Source: Pseudomonadota bacterium
Lineage (GTDB): Bacteria > Pseudomonadota > Alphaproteobacteria > Rhodobacterales > Rhodobacteraceae
Length of the DNA: 64,000 nt
Direction: 5' to 3'
NCBI GenBank assembly: GCA_020161615.1
Contig: JAIUPD010000008.1
Location: 186,001 to 250,000, forward strand
A program made the position numbers and the translations under genes. The notes under the pieces are model-generated. The model was not told the DNA's origin. It saw nothing but the letters and a program-made list of their open reading frames with translations, and searched no databases. Positions 56,306-64,000 of the stretch are shown in pieces (position 1 is the first letter of the stretch; each line of letters opens with the position of its first letter).

Positions 56306-59300
56306 TCAGAGGCGAAGGTCGAGGTGGTCGCGCGCGCGGGGGGGCGCGGGCGCAGTCTGGGTCGAGGGCCGGGGATCGGCGGCGGGTGTCCCCTCGCTGG
56401 CGGCCTGTGGCGCGGCGTGCTGCGCCGCGCGCTGCCCCGCGTCCCCGGCATGGCCGCCCGAGAAGCGCAGCGAGAGCTGGTCATGGCCCAGCGCCCGCAG
56501 ATCCTGCTCCAGCACGCCGATATGGCGGCGCATCAGGTCGAGCGTTTCGGGCCGTTCCGCCTGCACGATCAGCAGCGATCCGGCGTCATGGCTGACCAGT
56601 TTCAGGCGCACCTGGCCCAGTTCCTCGGGTTGGAGGGCTAGGTCGAAGGTGCCGGGACCGGGTACGTCGAGCCGGGCAGCGATCTGCTGGGCGATCCTTT
56701 GGGCGGTGTCGAGGGCGGGCGTGGTTCCCGCGCGCGGCTCCGCCATCGCCTCGGCCCGGGGTGGCGCGTCGAGGCGATGGATCAGATCGACCGGCTGATC
56801 GCCGCCGGGGGGCGTCTGGTCGATGGGGACGGGGGGCGGGACGAGGGCGGCGCCCGGCGGCAGGACGGCCTGGGCGGCGGGTGCAGCAGAAGCGGTGTCT
56901 GGCGCCGGATGGACCGGTTCGGCGCGGATTCTGTCGGGCGAAAGGCGCGCGGCGGGCAGCGCTGCGCCGGACCCGAGAGGCATGGCCGGCAGGGGCAGGG
57001 GGCTTGGGCCCGCCGCCCGGGCTGGTTTGGCGGCGAAGACCGCGCGCGCGGCACCATAGGGATCGCGCGGACCGGCGCCCGGCGCGGCGTGGATCCGGGC
57101 CGGCGACCCGGGCGGAACGGGCGCGGCCTTGTCAACCGCCGGGACCGGAGCCAGCGCACCGGGCGCGAGCTGTCGCATGGGGGGCTGAACCGGCATGCCG
57201 GGCTCGGTTGCGGTGATTGCCGGGGTGCGTTGCGGGGACCCGGGCAGACCCGTCGCGGCATTGGTGACGGTGGTGATTGCAGGGGGCGAGTGGGGTGCAA
57301 GCTGCCGTGTGGCGAGCGATGCCGGATCTGGGGTGCTAGGCTGGATTGCGGTGATTGCCGGGGTACGTCGCGGGAACTCGGGCAGGCCCGTCGCGGCATC
57401 GGTGACGGTGGCGACTGCAGGGGGCGGGTTGGGTGCAAGCTGCCGTGTGGCGAGCGATGCCGGATCTGGGGTGCTAGGCTGGATTGCGGTGATTGCCGGG
57501 GTACGTCGCGGGGACACGGGCAGGCCCATCGCGGCATCGGTGACGGTGGTGATTGCAGGGGGCGAGTGGGGTGCAAGCTGCCGTGTGGCGAGCGATGCCG
57601 GATCTGGGGTGCTAGGCTGGATTGCGGTGATTGCCGGGGTACGTCGCGGGGACTCGGGCAGGCCTATCGCGGCATCGATGAGGGTGGCGACTGCGGGAGG
57701 CGCGCTGGGCGCAAGCTGCTGTGTGGGAAGCGAGGCCTGAACTGGTGTGCCGGGCTGCCTTGTGGTGACCGTTGGGGTTCGCAGCGGTGCCGGTGCGGTG
57801 TCGACCGCCGGCTTCGATGCCGTTGCGGCCGGTGTTGGCCGGCGGTCGGTGGGGGCGGAACCCGTCGCAAGGGCGGCAAGTGGCGCGGGCATCTGGGGCG
57901 ATACCATGGTCGGGGCGACGGCCCTCTGCGCCTGAATGGGGGTCGCCGGTCGGGCCTCGGGGGTCAGGGGGCGGAGAATCTCGGCCGGTGACGGGAAGAG
58001 AAGGGCGTTCGTGGGCGTTGGGGACGATCCGGTGTCGCCGCGCCCGGCGGGCGCTGCCAGCAGGGCGCTGATGGCCACGGTTCGGCTGGGCGGCGACACC
58101 CCCGTCGGTTGCCCTTCGGATGTGACCGGGGGTTTGTCTGTGATCACATCGGGTGGTGTCGGGGCAGAGGGGAGGTTCGGAACGAACCCGGCGGTCTGCG
58201 GCAATGCCGGCCGGGCCGCAGGGAAGGGCGGCCGAACCAGCGCCGCGGCCGTCGCCGGGGGGGCGCCTGCTCCGGCGGGCGCCTGGCTGGGGGCGGCCTG
58301 CCCGGGCCCAGCCTGATTGAGCAAGGCGGGTCCGGGCATAGCCTGTCCTGGCTGTGCCGGTCCGGCGTGCACTGGATTTTGGTCCGTCCAGGGGACTTGC
58401 GCGTGCTGGCGAGACGACAGTCCGAGGGGCCGCTGCGCAGGCCCCGTCTCAGCCGTCTGAGCCAGCGATAGAATCCTCTGATCGGGCCGGGACTCACCGT
58501 GCTGCAACCTGGACAATTCCGGCTGATCGACCGGCACCGACGGCCCGGTGGAGCGGTGCGGCGCCGAGGCGGCCGCCGGCATGGTCCCCGGGGCGTCGGC
58601 CTGGACCACCGGGCGCGGCATGGGCGCCCGGGTCGCTTGCACGGTCTGCGCGGCGGAGGCCTGGGTCGGCGCGGGGGGCAGGGCGCTGGCGGCCGGTGCC
58701 CCGGCCGCTGCCTCCGGCCCGGAGGCCCGGGTTACGGGCGCCTGCGGGACATCGGGCATCGGGATGTGCGGCGCCTCCGCCGGGGGTGGTGCGACCCGGG
58801 ACGATGGTAAGGCAGACTGGAGGCGCGGAGTCGGGGAAGGGATCGCCGTCTCCGGCATGCCGGTGGCGGGAAAGGGCTCGCGCACCGGTGCGCTGTCGTC
58901 GGCCGAAAGCGGAGCGGCTGCAGCCAGCGCGCTGGCGGGTCCGGTGCCCCCGGCGCGACCGGCAGCCGGCACAGGGCCCGCCCCCTCCTGCGCCAGGGCC
59001 AAACGGGCGCGCAGCAGTGATTCGCGGCCTTCCTCGCGCCCCTGAGGCGCGGGATCCGGCGCCGCGGCGCCGATCGGCGGCTGGGCGGGCAAGGCCGCAC
59101 CTGCGTCCCCCTCCGGCAGGTCGGGAAAGGCGCCGACCACGCCGTCCGGGCCGGACCCATCATCCTCCGGCGAACCATCGGCCGGCGCCCCGGCGGGTCT
59201 CGGCGCGTCCTCCCCCTGCGGGGGAATCTCGGCCGTCGCCCCCGCCGCCGCGTCCGGCTGGCCCGGCGCCATCATCGCCCTGAGCCGACCGAGGATCGCG

Positions 59301-59389
59301 GCGAAATCCGCAGCCTCCGGCGGCGCGGCCGGCGGATGTGTCACCCCCCGGGGCAGGGGCGTATTCTCGGCGGTGACCAGGGGCATCAT
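56306..59389 (-). CDS. fliK: Flagellar hook-length control protein FliK
   Basis: Molecular ruler that sets hook length and switches export specificity. The 1027-residue protein is mostly low-complexity Pro/Ala/Ser/Thr linker. The C-terminal Flg_hook domain is clear: LDVPGPGTFDLALQPEELGQ, VRLKLVSHDAGSLLIVQAER and MRRHIGVLEQDLRALGHDQL. The protein is far longer than the 400-500 residues typical of enteric FliK and contains four tandem copies of a 46-residue repeat (see repeat entry). It starts the fliK-flgD unit. Confidence 0.88.
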   Translation of the reverse strand: MMPLVTAENTPLPRGVTHPPAAPPEAADFAAILGRLRAMMAPGQPDAAAGATAEIPPQGEDAPRPAGAPADGSPEDDGSGPDGVVGAFPDLPEGDAGAALPAQPPIGAAAPDPAPQGREEGRESLLRARLALAQEGAGPVPAAGRAGGTGPASALAAAAPLSADDSAPVREPFPATGMPETAIPSPTPRLQSALPSSRVAPPPAEAPHIPMPDVPQAPVTRASGPEAAAGAPAASALPPAPTQASAAQTVQATRAPMPRPVVQADAPGTMPAAASAPHRSTGPSVPVDQPELSRLQHGESRPDQRILSLAQTAETGPAQRPLGLSSRQHAQVPWTDQNPVHAGPAQPGQAMPGPALLNQAGPGQAAPSQAPAGAGAPPATAAALVRPPFPAARPALPQTAGFVPNLPSAPTPPDVITDKPPVTSEGQPTGVSPPSRTVAISALLAAPAGRGDTGSSPTPTNALLFPSPAEILRPLTPEARPATPIQAQRAVAPTMVSPQMPAPLAALATGSAPTDRRPTPAATASKPAVDTAPAPLRTPTVTTRQPGTPVQASLPTQQLAPSAPPAVATLIDAAIGLPESPRRTPAITAIQPSTPDPASLATRQLAPHSPPAITTVTDAAMGLPVSPRRTPAITAIQPSTPDPASLATRQLAPNPPPAVATVTDAATGLPEFPRRTPAITAIQPSTPDPASLATRQLAPHSPPAITTVTNAATGLPGSPQRTPAITATEPGMPVQPPMRQLAPGALAPVPAVDKAAPVPPGSPARIHAAPGAGPRDPYGAARAVFAAKPARAAGPSPLPLPAMPLGSGAALPAARLSPDRIRAEPVHPAPDTASAAPAAQAVLPPGAALVPPPVPIDQTPPGGDQPVDLIHRLDAPPRAEAMAEPRAGTTPALDTAQRIAQQIAARLDVPGPGTFDLALQPEELGQVRLKLVSHDAGSLLIVQAERPETLDLMRRHIGVLEQDLRALGHDQLSLRFSGGHAGDAGQRAAQHAAPQAASEGTPAADPRPSTQTAPAPPRARDHLDLRL
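57161..57706. repeat. Four tandem 138-bp repeats inside fliK
   Basis: Units of 138 bases (46 codons) repeat at a fixed spacing: the marker gctgccgtgt starts at 57301, 57439 and 57577, and a diverged equivalent at 57715. The unit nearest the FliK C-terminus is 6 bases shorter. Units two and four in protein order share HSPPAITTVT while units one and three share PPAVAT, so the array looks like a duplicated two-unit block. Long identical stretches between units indicate recent duplication. Confidence 0.9.
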
Positions 59390-59488
59390 GCCGGACCTCC
59401 GTTCTGGATTTCCGAACCCTAGCAGCCGCTGGTTACTGCTTCTTTACCGCCCCCTGCGAGGATTTGGCCTCCGTATCAGGAGGTTCCG

Positions 59489-59761
59489 ATGATCCAACCC
59501 CTTGCCCTGCCCACCCCGCCGCCGGATGCCCTGCGCCGCAGTGCCGAGGCGCTGGAAGCCGCCTTTCTGGCCGAGATGCTGAAAAGCGCCGGTGCCTTCC
59601 GGCCAACCGAGGGGCCCGGTTCGGGCGGCGAGGGCGAGGCGCAGTTCGCCTCGTTCCTGGCCGACGAACAGGCCCGTGCCATGGTCGCGCGCGGCGGCAT
59701 CGGCCTGGCCGATTCGATCGAGCACGCGCTGAGGCTGCGCGCCGCCGGGCGGGCGTCGTGA
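59489..59761 (+). CDS. Flagellar rod-binding protein (FlgJ N-terminal domain only)
   Basis: A 90-residue protein matching the rod-binding domain of FlgJ: LRRSAEALEAAFLAEMLKSA then FASFLADEQARAMVARGGIG and LADSIEHALR. The C-terminal muramidase domain of enteric FlgJ is missing, as is common in alphaproteobacteria where a separate hydrolase acts. Strong site AGGAGG upstream. Divergent from fliK. Its stop overlaps the FlgN-like start (GTGA). Confidence 0.85.
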   Translation: MIQPLALPTPPPDALRRSAEALEAAFLAEMLKSAGAFRPTEGPGSGGEGEAQFASFLADEQARAMVARGGIGLADSIEHALRLRAAGRAS

Positions 59762-60129
59762 GTGCGCCGTCTCCGTCCCGGGGGGACCTCGGGCGCCTTG
59801 CGGCGCTCTTGCGGCAAGAGCGCGCGGCGCTGATCCGCGGCGATTACGCGCGTCTCGAGGCGCTGGCGCGGCGCAAGATCCAGCTGCTGGACTGGCTTGA
59901 GGCGGCCGAACCCCTGTCCCCAACCCCCGGCAATCGGGCCCTGGCGGCCGAGATCCGCGCCGCCGCGACCCGCAACGCCCCGCTGTTCGAGGCGGCGATC
60001 GCCGGGATTCGCGAGGCGCGCGCGCTGCTGTTGCGGGCGCGCGACCGCGGACGCGGCCAGACCTATGGCCGCAACGGCACGCGTGCCGCGCTCGAACCCG
60101 CCGCCGGACAGCTGTACCGGCGGGCCTGA
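59758..60129 (+). CDS. FlgN-like flagellar export chaperone
   Basis: A 123-residue helical protein starting at a GTG within the FlgJ-like stop. It has two long helices: RGDLGRLAALLRQERAALIR and IRAAATRNAPLFEAAIAGIR, with the typical LxxLLxxERxAL pattern of FlgN, chaperone for the hook-filament junction proteins. The Arg-rich tail (RDRGRGQTYGRNGTRAALEP) is like other alphaproteobacterial members. Identity rests on position and pattern, not on strong signatures. Confidence 0.65.
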   Translation: MSAPSPSRGDLGRLAALLRQERAALIRGDYARLEALARRKIQLLDWLEAAEPLSPTPGNRALAAEIRAAATRNAPLFEAAIAGIREARALLLRARDRGRGQTYGRNGTRAALEPAAGQLYRRA

Positions 60130-60310
60130 GACCTGCGCCGTCGCGTTGAATTTGACGGAAATTGCGATGGGCCGGAGGGCGGGGTTTAAGCCGTTGTTAG
60201 CACTTCGCCCCGAGTCTGGCTGAGCACCGACCAGGTGGCGCGTCATCCGAAAACCGGACAGCCGCAGGTCCAGAATGGGCTTGGCCGCCGTTCTCGAACG
60301 GCACGAAACC

Positions 60311-60325
60311 GGCGTGAAACACGCC
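60311..60325 (+). promoter_or_regulatory. Hairpin in the fliC leader
   Basis: A 6-bp perfect stem ggcgtg / cacgcc with an AAA loop, 19 bases before the fliC ATG and just ahead of the AAGGGAAAA ribosome-binding site. In Caulobacter FlbT acts on the flagellin leader mRNA; flbT is downstream here, so this hairpin is a candidate target (inference). Confidence 0.35.
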
Positions 60326-60344
60326 ATGTGACAAGGGAAAATCC

Positions 60345-61622
60345 ATGTCCTCCATTCTGACCAACAACACCGCCATGGTGGCGTTGCAGACCCTCAAGTC
60401 GATCAACGCCAACATGGGGAAAACCCAGAACGAGATCTCGACGGGCAAATCGGTTGCGACCGCCCGCCAGAACTCGGCCGTCTGGGCGATCTCCAAGACC
60501 ATGGAATCGGACGTCAAGGGCTTCAAGGGAATCGCCGATTCGCTCGCTCTGGGCTCCTCGACCGTCGCCACCGCGCGCTCGGCCTCGGAGCAGATCACCG
60601 ACCTTCTGACGGAGATCAAGGGCAAGATCGTCGCCGCCCAGGAAGACAACGTTGATCGCGACAAGATCCAGACCGACCTGTCGGCGCTGCGCAGCCAGAT
60701 CTCCTCGATCGTCGGTGCGGCACAGTTCAACGGTCTGAATCTGCTGTCCAACCGTCAGAGCGGTGCCACCGTAGCCAACATCGTCGGCAACACCGGCACC
60801 GGTGCCGGCATCCTCGGTTCGGGCAGCGTCAGCATCCTGTCGTCGCTCGACCGCAGCAGCACCGGGTCCGTCTCGGCCTCGTCCATCACCGCCACCAAGG
60901 CCGACCTGGGCACCCAGGCTTCGGTCCAGGGGGCGGGAACGGATCTGGCGGCCGGTGCGGTGACCGGTGCAGGCGCCATCGCGGCGGCGGCCACCGGCAC
61001 GCTGACCATCGTCGGCGATACCGCCACCGCGGCGCGGGGCGGCAACCGCGTGCTGGCGGGCGATTCCTATACGATCGGCGGTCTGACCGGCGTCTCCGGT
61101 GCCGTTCGCTACGTCGCCCGTGACGGCGATACGGTGAACGACATCGCCAGCGCCCTGAACGACATGCTGAACTTCCAGGCCTCGAAATCGGGGATCGCCA
61201 TCTCGTCCACGGTGTCGGGGGCGGCGATCACCATCACCAACGGCACCTCGGCGGGGATCACCACCGCCATGACGTTGAACACCGGCGGCACGGCGGGCGG
61301 CGGGCTGGAGATCCTGTCCAGCATCGACGTCTCGACCGCGCAGGGCGCCGAGGCCGCCCTGAACGCCATCGAGGGCCTGACCCAGACCGCGATCGAGGCT
61401 GCGGCCAACTTCGGTTCGGTCCAGGGGCGGATCGAGATCCAGAGCGAATATGTCTCCAACCTGATGGATTCGCTCAAATCGGGGATCGGTTCGCTGGTCG
61501 ATGCCAATATGGAAGAAACCTCGGCGCGCCTGCAGGCGCTTCAGGTGCAGCAGCAGCTGGGCATCCAGGCTCTGTCGATCGCCAACCAGGCGCCGCAGAA
61601 CATCCTGGCACTCTTCCGCTAA
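60345..61622 (+). CDS. fliC: Flagellin
   Basis: Filament subunit, exported by the flagellar type III system. The 425-residue protein has conserved D0/D1 helices at both ends: SSILTNNTAMVALQTLKSIN with QNEISTGKSVATARQNSAVW at the N-terminus, and QGRIEIQSEYVSNLMDSLKS plus QVQQQLGIQALSIANQAPQN at the C-terminus, ending ILALFR. The middle (about 150-330) is a Gly/Ala/Thr/Ser-rich variable domain. Followed by flaF and flbT, the post-transcriptional control genes, as in other Rhodobacterales. Confidence 0.97.
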   Translation: MSSILTNNTAMVALQTLKSINANMGKTQNEISTGKSVATARQNSAVWAISKTMESDVKGFKGIADSLALGSSTVATARSASEQITDLLTEIKGKIVAAQEDNVDRDKIQTDLSALRSQISSIVGAAQFNGLNLLSNRQSGATVANIVGNTGTGAGILGSGSVSILSSLDRSSTGSVSASSITATKADLGTQASVQGAGTDLAAGAVTGAGAIAAAATGTLTIVGDTATAARGGNRVLAGDSYTIGGLTGVSGAVRYVARDGDTVNDIASALNDMLNFQASKSGIAISSTVSGAAITITNGTSAGITTAMTLNTGGTAGGGLEILSSIDVSTAQGAEAALNAIEGLTQTAIEAAANFGSVQGRIEIQSEYVSNLMDSLKSGIGSLVDANMEETSARLQALQVQQQLGIQALSIANQAPQNILALFR

Positions 61623-61628
61623 GGCCTC

Positions 61629-61652
61629 GGGCCGGGGCATCAGCCCCGGCCC
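61629..61652 (+). terminator. Hairpin after fliC
   Basis: A 10-bp perfect stem gggccggggc / gccccggccc with an ATCA loop, 6 bases after the stop. No T-run follows, so it may attenuate readthrough into flaF or protect the abundant fliC mRNA rather than terminate fully. Confidence 0.55.
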
Positions 61653-61687
61653 ATCCCCTCCATGTCTTCGCACCATGAGGCCTTGAG

Positions 61688-62071
61688 ATGAGTGTTGCCG
61701 TCCATGCGCGTACCAGTTACGGCCATCACGCCCGTGCGCTGAAAACCCCGCGTGATATCGAATACGAGGTGCTGGCCCGGATCACCGGCCGCATCCAGTC
61801 GGAACTTCCGCATCAGCCTGGCAGGATCAGCCTTGCCCTGACCATGGCCCTGAACGAAAACCGTCGCCTCTGGGCCACTTTCGCCACCGATCTCGCCAAT
61901 CCCGAGAATGGCTTCCCGGCCGATCTGCGGGCCCGGCTCTTCTCGCTGGCCGAGTTCACGCTCAAGCATACCACCCAGGTGCTGACCGGCCGGGCGCGCG
62001 CCGATGTCCTGGCCGAGATCAACACCGCGGTGATGCGCGGGCTGCGGCCGAACGGGGGGGCACGGCCATGA
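61688..62071 (+). CDS. flaF: Flagellar biosynthesis regulator FlaF
   Basis: A 127-residue protein that promotes flagellin secretion or synthesis and counteracts FlbT in Caulobacter. It begins MSVAVHARTSYGHHARALKT and holds RDIEYEVLARITGRIQSEL and LTMALNENRRLWATFATDLA, in good agreement with the FlaF family pattern, where LxENRxLWxxFAxDL is conserved. Overlaps flbT by 4 bases. Confidence 0.9.
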   Translation: MSVAVHARTSYGHHARALKTPRDIEYEVLARITGRIQSELPHQPGRISLALTMALNENRRLWATFATDLANPENGFPADLRARLFSLAEFTLKHTTQVLTGRARADVLAEINTAVMRGLRPNGGARP

Positions 62072-62475
62072 GCGGCCTGATTCTCAAGCTCGCTCCGCAT
62101 GAGCGTGTGCTGATCAACGGCGCGGTGATCGAGAATGGCGAGCGGCGCTCGCGCCTGTCCATCGTCACGCCCAATGCCAATATCCTGCGGCTGAGGGATG
62201 CGATCCACCCGGGCGAAGTTTCGACGCCGGTGCGCCGCGTCGCCTATATCGCGCAGCTCGTGCTCTCGGGGGACGCCGTGGCCGAGGAGGCGACCCCACA
62301 ATTGCTGCGCGGGATCGAGCAGCTCAGCCAGGTGCTGACCGACCCCGACAGCCGGTCGTTGCTGGGTCGTGCCGGCCAGGCGGTGCTGGACGGCGAATTC
62401 TATCCCGCGATGCGCCATCTGCGGGCGCTCCTGCCCCGGGAGGAGCGGCTCTTCGCGGCCGTGCCGCGCCAATGA
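62068..62475 (+). CDS. flbT: Flagellin mRNA regulator FlbT
   Basis: A 135-residue RNA-level repressor of flagellin synthesis. It has MSGLILKLAPHERVLINGAV and RRSRLSIVTPNANILRLRDA, the N-terminal FlbT pattern (LKPxERxxINGAVxxN), followed by VRRVAYIAQLVLSGD. Length standard. ATGA overlaps join it with flaF and the DUF1217 gene, so the three are co-translated after fliC. Confidence 0.92.
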   Translation: MSGLILKLAPHERVLINGAVIENGERRSRLSIVTPNANILRLRDAIHPGEVSTPVRRVAYIAQLVLSGDAVAEEATPQLLRGIEQLSQVLTDPDSRSLLGRAGQAVLDGEFYPAMRHLRALLPREERLFAAVPRQ

Positions 62476-63299
62476 GTTTCCAGCCGATCCTGCCTCTCGA
62501 TGGCTATGTCGGCTGGCGCTTCCTGCAAAAGACGCTGGACAGGCAGCAGGCGGCGGCCAGCGCCGCCCCGCAGCAGCAACGCGACGAGGCCTATTTCCGC
62601 GAGAAGATCGCCTCGATCACCAGCGCCGAGGCGCTGGTCGCGGACCGCCGGCTTCTCTCGGTGGCGCTGACCGCCTTCGGCCTGCAGGACGATTTGCCGA
62701 ACCGCGCCTATATCCAGAAAGTTCTGGAAAGCCCGGCGAAGGAGGAGGGCAGCTTTGTCAGCCGCCTCGCCGACCGGCGGTACAAGCAGCTGAACGCGGC
62801 CTTTGGCTTCGGCGATACCTATGTTTCGTGGAACCAGATCGACGATTCCTTTGCCGACCGCATGATCGCGGCCTATCGCGACCGCAGCTTCGAAGTCGCG
62901 GTCGGTACTCAGAACGAATCGATGCGGCTGGCGCTCAACCTGCAGCGCGATCTGGCGGATCTCGCGGCCCAGGACAGCAGCGAACTGACCCGCTGGTACA
63001 CAATCCTCGGCACCGGCAGCCTGCGCGCGGTGTTCGAGACAGCCTTCCTGTTGCCGAGCGGCTTCGGCGCGCTCGATCTCGAGCGGCAGGTCGAGATCCT
63101 GCAAGGACGGATGGCGCAGCTGACCGGCTCGGACACGATCAGCCAGTTCAGGGATCCGGAAGCCATCGATACCCTGATTCGCCGCTATTTCCTCGCCGGT
63201 CAGGTGCAGGCGATTCAGGACAATGCCGGGGTCGGCGGCGGCGCCCTGACCCTGTTGCAGAACGGTCAGGCCTCGCTGCGCGGCATCCTCGGCCGCTGA
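62472..63299 (+). CDS. DUF1217 flagellar-cluster protein
   Basis: A 275-residue protein of the DUF1217 family, typical next to flaF/flbT in Rhodobacterales. It starts FQPILPLDGYVGWRFLQKTL, contains DEAYFREKIASITSAEALVA, LTAFGLQDDLPNRAYIQKVL and VALEVAVGTQNESMRLALN-like segments (FEVAVGTQNESMRLALNLQR). Mostly helical with no signal peptide. Some related proteins consist of several repeats of this unit; here one is visible. Function in flagellar assembly is suspected but not shown. Confidence 0.8.
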   Translation: MSFQPILPLDGYVGWRFLQKTLDRQQAAASAAPQQQRDEAYFREKIASITSAEALVADRRLLSVALTAFGLQDDLPNRAYIQKVLESPAKEEGSFVSRLADRRYKQLNAAFGFGDTYVSWNQIDDSFADRMIAAYRDRSFEVAVGTQNESMRLALNLQRDLADLAAQDSSELTRWYTILGTGSLRAVFETAFLLPSGFGALDLERQVEILQGRMAQLTGSDTISQFRDPEAIDTLIRRYFLAGQVQAIQDNAGVGGGALTLLQNGQASLRGILGR

Positions 63300-63759
63300 T
63301 CGCCGGGACCCGCGGCCGGTGTCGACGCGGACCGAATGGCCCGATCCCCGGCAGGTACATTGCGCCTGCCCGGGGGCGCCAGGACTCACCGTCACCCCGG
63401 CAACGGCCGATATTCTGCGGGGCAGAGCGTGTCACTGCCATGGCCGCGCCTCGGGTCCATTTCTGCGCGTCACCCGGTGTCGGATTGCGCCCTGGACGTC
63501 GGGCGGCCTGTGGCCCCCCGCGGACGATTCTGCGGCGCCCACCCCGGATATGGCCCTGACCGAAAGCCATAAGCCGAGCCTGGCGCATAGCGCCCTTCTT
63601 CCAGCGCCACGCCACGATCCGCGCCAGCAACCGAATCCCCCTTGCCGGCCACCAGGCCGGCAAAGCGAATCGCTCGCCCCGGGGCGCAAGGCAAAGGGGG
63701 CCGCGATTCATCGCGGCCCCCTTGGGAATCCCGGTCCGGCCCGGCGCCAGGCGAGCCGT
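63300..63759. other. 460-bp intergenic region between DUF1217 and sdhB
   Basis: No credible gene: candidate frames are short and lack family features. The right end holds the sdhB terminator (63694-63723). The remainder marks the boundary between the flagellar block and the succinate dehydrogenase genes and shows nothing else I can identify. Confidence 0.55.
63694..63723 (-). terminator. Terminator of sdhB
   Basis: A 13-bp perfect stem aagggggccgcga / tcgcggccccctt with a TTCA loop, about 36 bases beyond the sdhB stop; on the reverse strand only a short T-tract follows, but the stem is very strong. Confidence 0.75.
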
Positions 63760-64000
63760 TCAGACCACGCGTTCGACCATCATCTTCTTGATCTCGGCGA
63801 TGGCCTTGGCCGGATTCAGGCCCTTGGGGCAGGTCGAGGTGCAGTTCATGATCGTGTGGCAACGGTACAGCTTGAACGGATCGTGCAGCTGGTCCAGCCG
63901 TTCGCCCGTCATCTCGTCGCGCGAATCGATGATCCAGCGATAGGCATGCAGCAGCGAGGCCGGACCCAGATAGCGGTCGCCGTTCCACCAATAGCTGGGG
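63760..64000 (-). CDS. sdhB: Succinate dehydrogenase iron-sulfur subunit (5' end beyond window)
   Basis: C-terminal 79 residues of SdhB, the electron-carrying subunit of complex II. Visible are [40 protein letters not shown] and the cluster-binding end [20 protein letters not shown] with three of the Cys ligands of the 3Fe-4S and 4Fe-4S centres, ending [14 protein letters not shown]. All residues expected at the quinone-site side are present. The start lies beyond base 64000. Confidence 0.95.
   Translation of the reverse strand, partial: PSYWWNGDRYLGPASLLHAYRWIIDSRDEMTGERLDQLHDPFKLYRCHTIMNCTSTCPKGLNPAKAIAEIKKMMVERVV

Noticed and set aside
56699-57991. 430-residue forward frame with repeated CGDCRG and KLPCGERCRIWGARLD segments
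   Set aside because: The repeats mirror the 138-bp DNA repeats of fliK on the other strand; Cys/Gly/Arg composition is an artefact.

Overview
The window is a GC-rich, densely coding bacterial chromosome segment. Gene content and order point to an alphaproteobacterium of the order Rhodobacterales (Rhodobacter/Paracoccus-type family). Supporting signs are the ubiB-ubiE-mutM-enoyl-CoA hydratase-rpsT-dnaA-dnaN order, the fliC-flaF-flbT flagellin block with a DUF1217 protein, an H-NS-like protein of alphaproteobacterial type, NnrU, DUF2853 and DUF6455 proteins, and many ATGA/GTGA start-stop overlaps. I see no rRNA, tRNA, CRISPR array, transposase or prophage gene. This looks like core chromosome with some accessory surface genes.

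Layout. 0-3.7 kb: two glycosyltransferases around a secreted clan GH-A-like glycosidase. 3.7-7.7 kb: phosphatase, MFS transporter, AhpD-like protein, acetyltransferase and CinA-like protein in overlapping reverse-strand units. 7.7-17.6 kb: a predicted beta-barrel, map, H-NS-like protein, EamA transporter, YaiI protein, SH3-domain protein, polysaccharide-export permease, cysQ, galU and a TetR/GFA operon. 17.7-33 kb: gyrB, DUF6455, glutathionyl-hydroquinone reductase, a MalY/PatB aminotransferase, a run of three deformylase genes ending in fmt, a LuxR-type regulator, CoxG and NnrU proteins, tag, a CPBP protease, accD and folC. 33.2-37 kb: one very large secreted metalloprotease carrying seven RCC1-type repeats. 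37.2-38.7 kb: recF and a VOC protein. 38.7-45.5 kb: a glycan cluster with two paralogous glycosyltransferases, an outer-membrane beta-barrel, a Core-2/I-branching enzyme and a double-domain sulfotransferase. 45.7-55.1 kb: DUF2853, lytic transglycosylase, dnaN, dnaA, rpsT, enoyl-CoA hydratase, mutM, ubiE and ubiB. 55.6-63.3 kb: flagellar genes flgD, fliK, flgJ-like, flgN-like, fliC, flaF, flbT and DUF1217. The window ends inside sdhB.

How the genes connect. The replication genes dnaA, dnaN, recF and gyrB, adjacent in many bacteria, are spread here over about 32 kb in two orientations. The deformylase/fmt block handles N-formylation and deformylation of initiator Met, with map elsewhere in the window finishing N-terminal processing. 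galU, the KpsM-like permease, the left-end glycosyltransferases and the 38.7-45.5 kb cluster together suggest investment in a sulfated or branched surface polysaccharide; this link is inference. The most unusual items are the metalloprotease/RCC1 protein, the catalytically degenerate third deformylase, the tandem sulfotransferase, the 138-bp repeats in fliK, and a 500-bp region after ubiB that has no recognisable gene although all three forward frames stay open through most of it.
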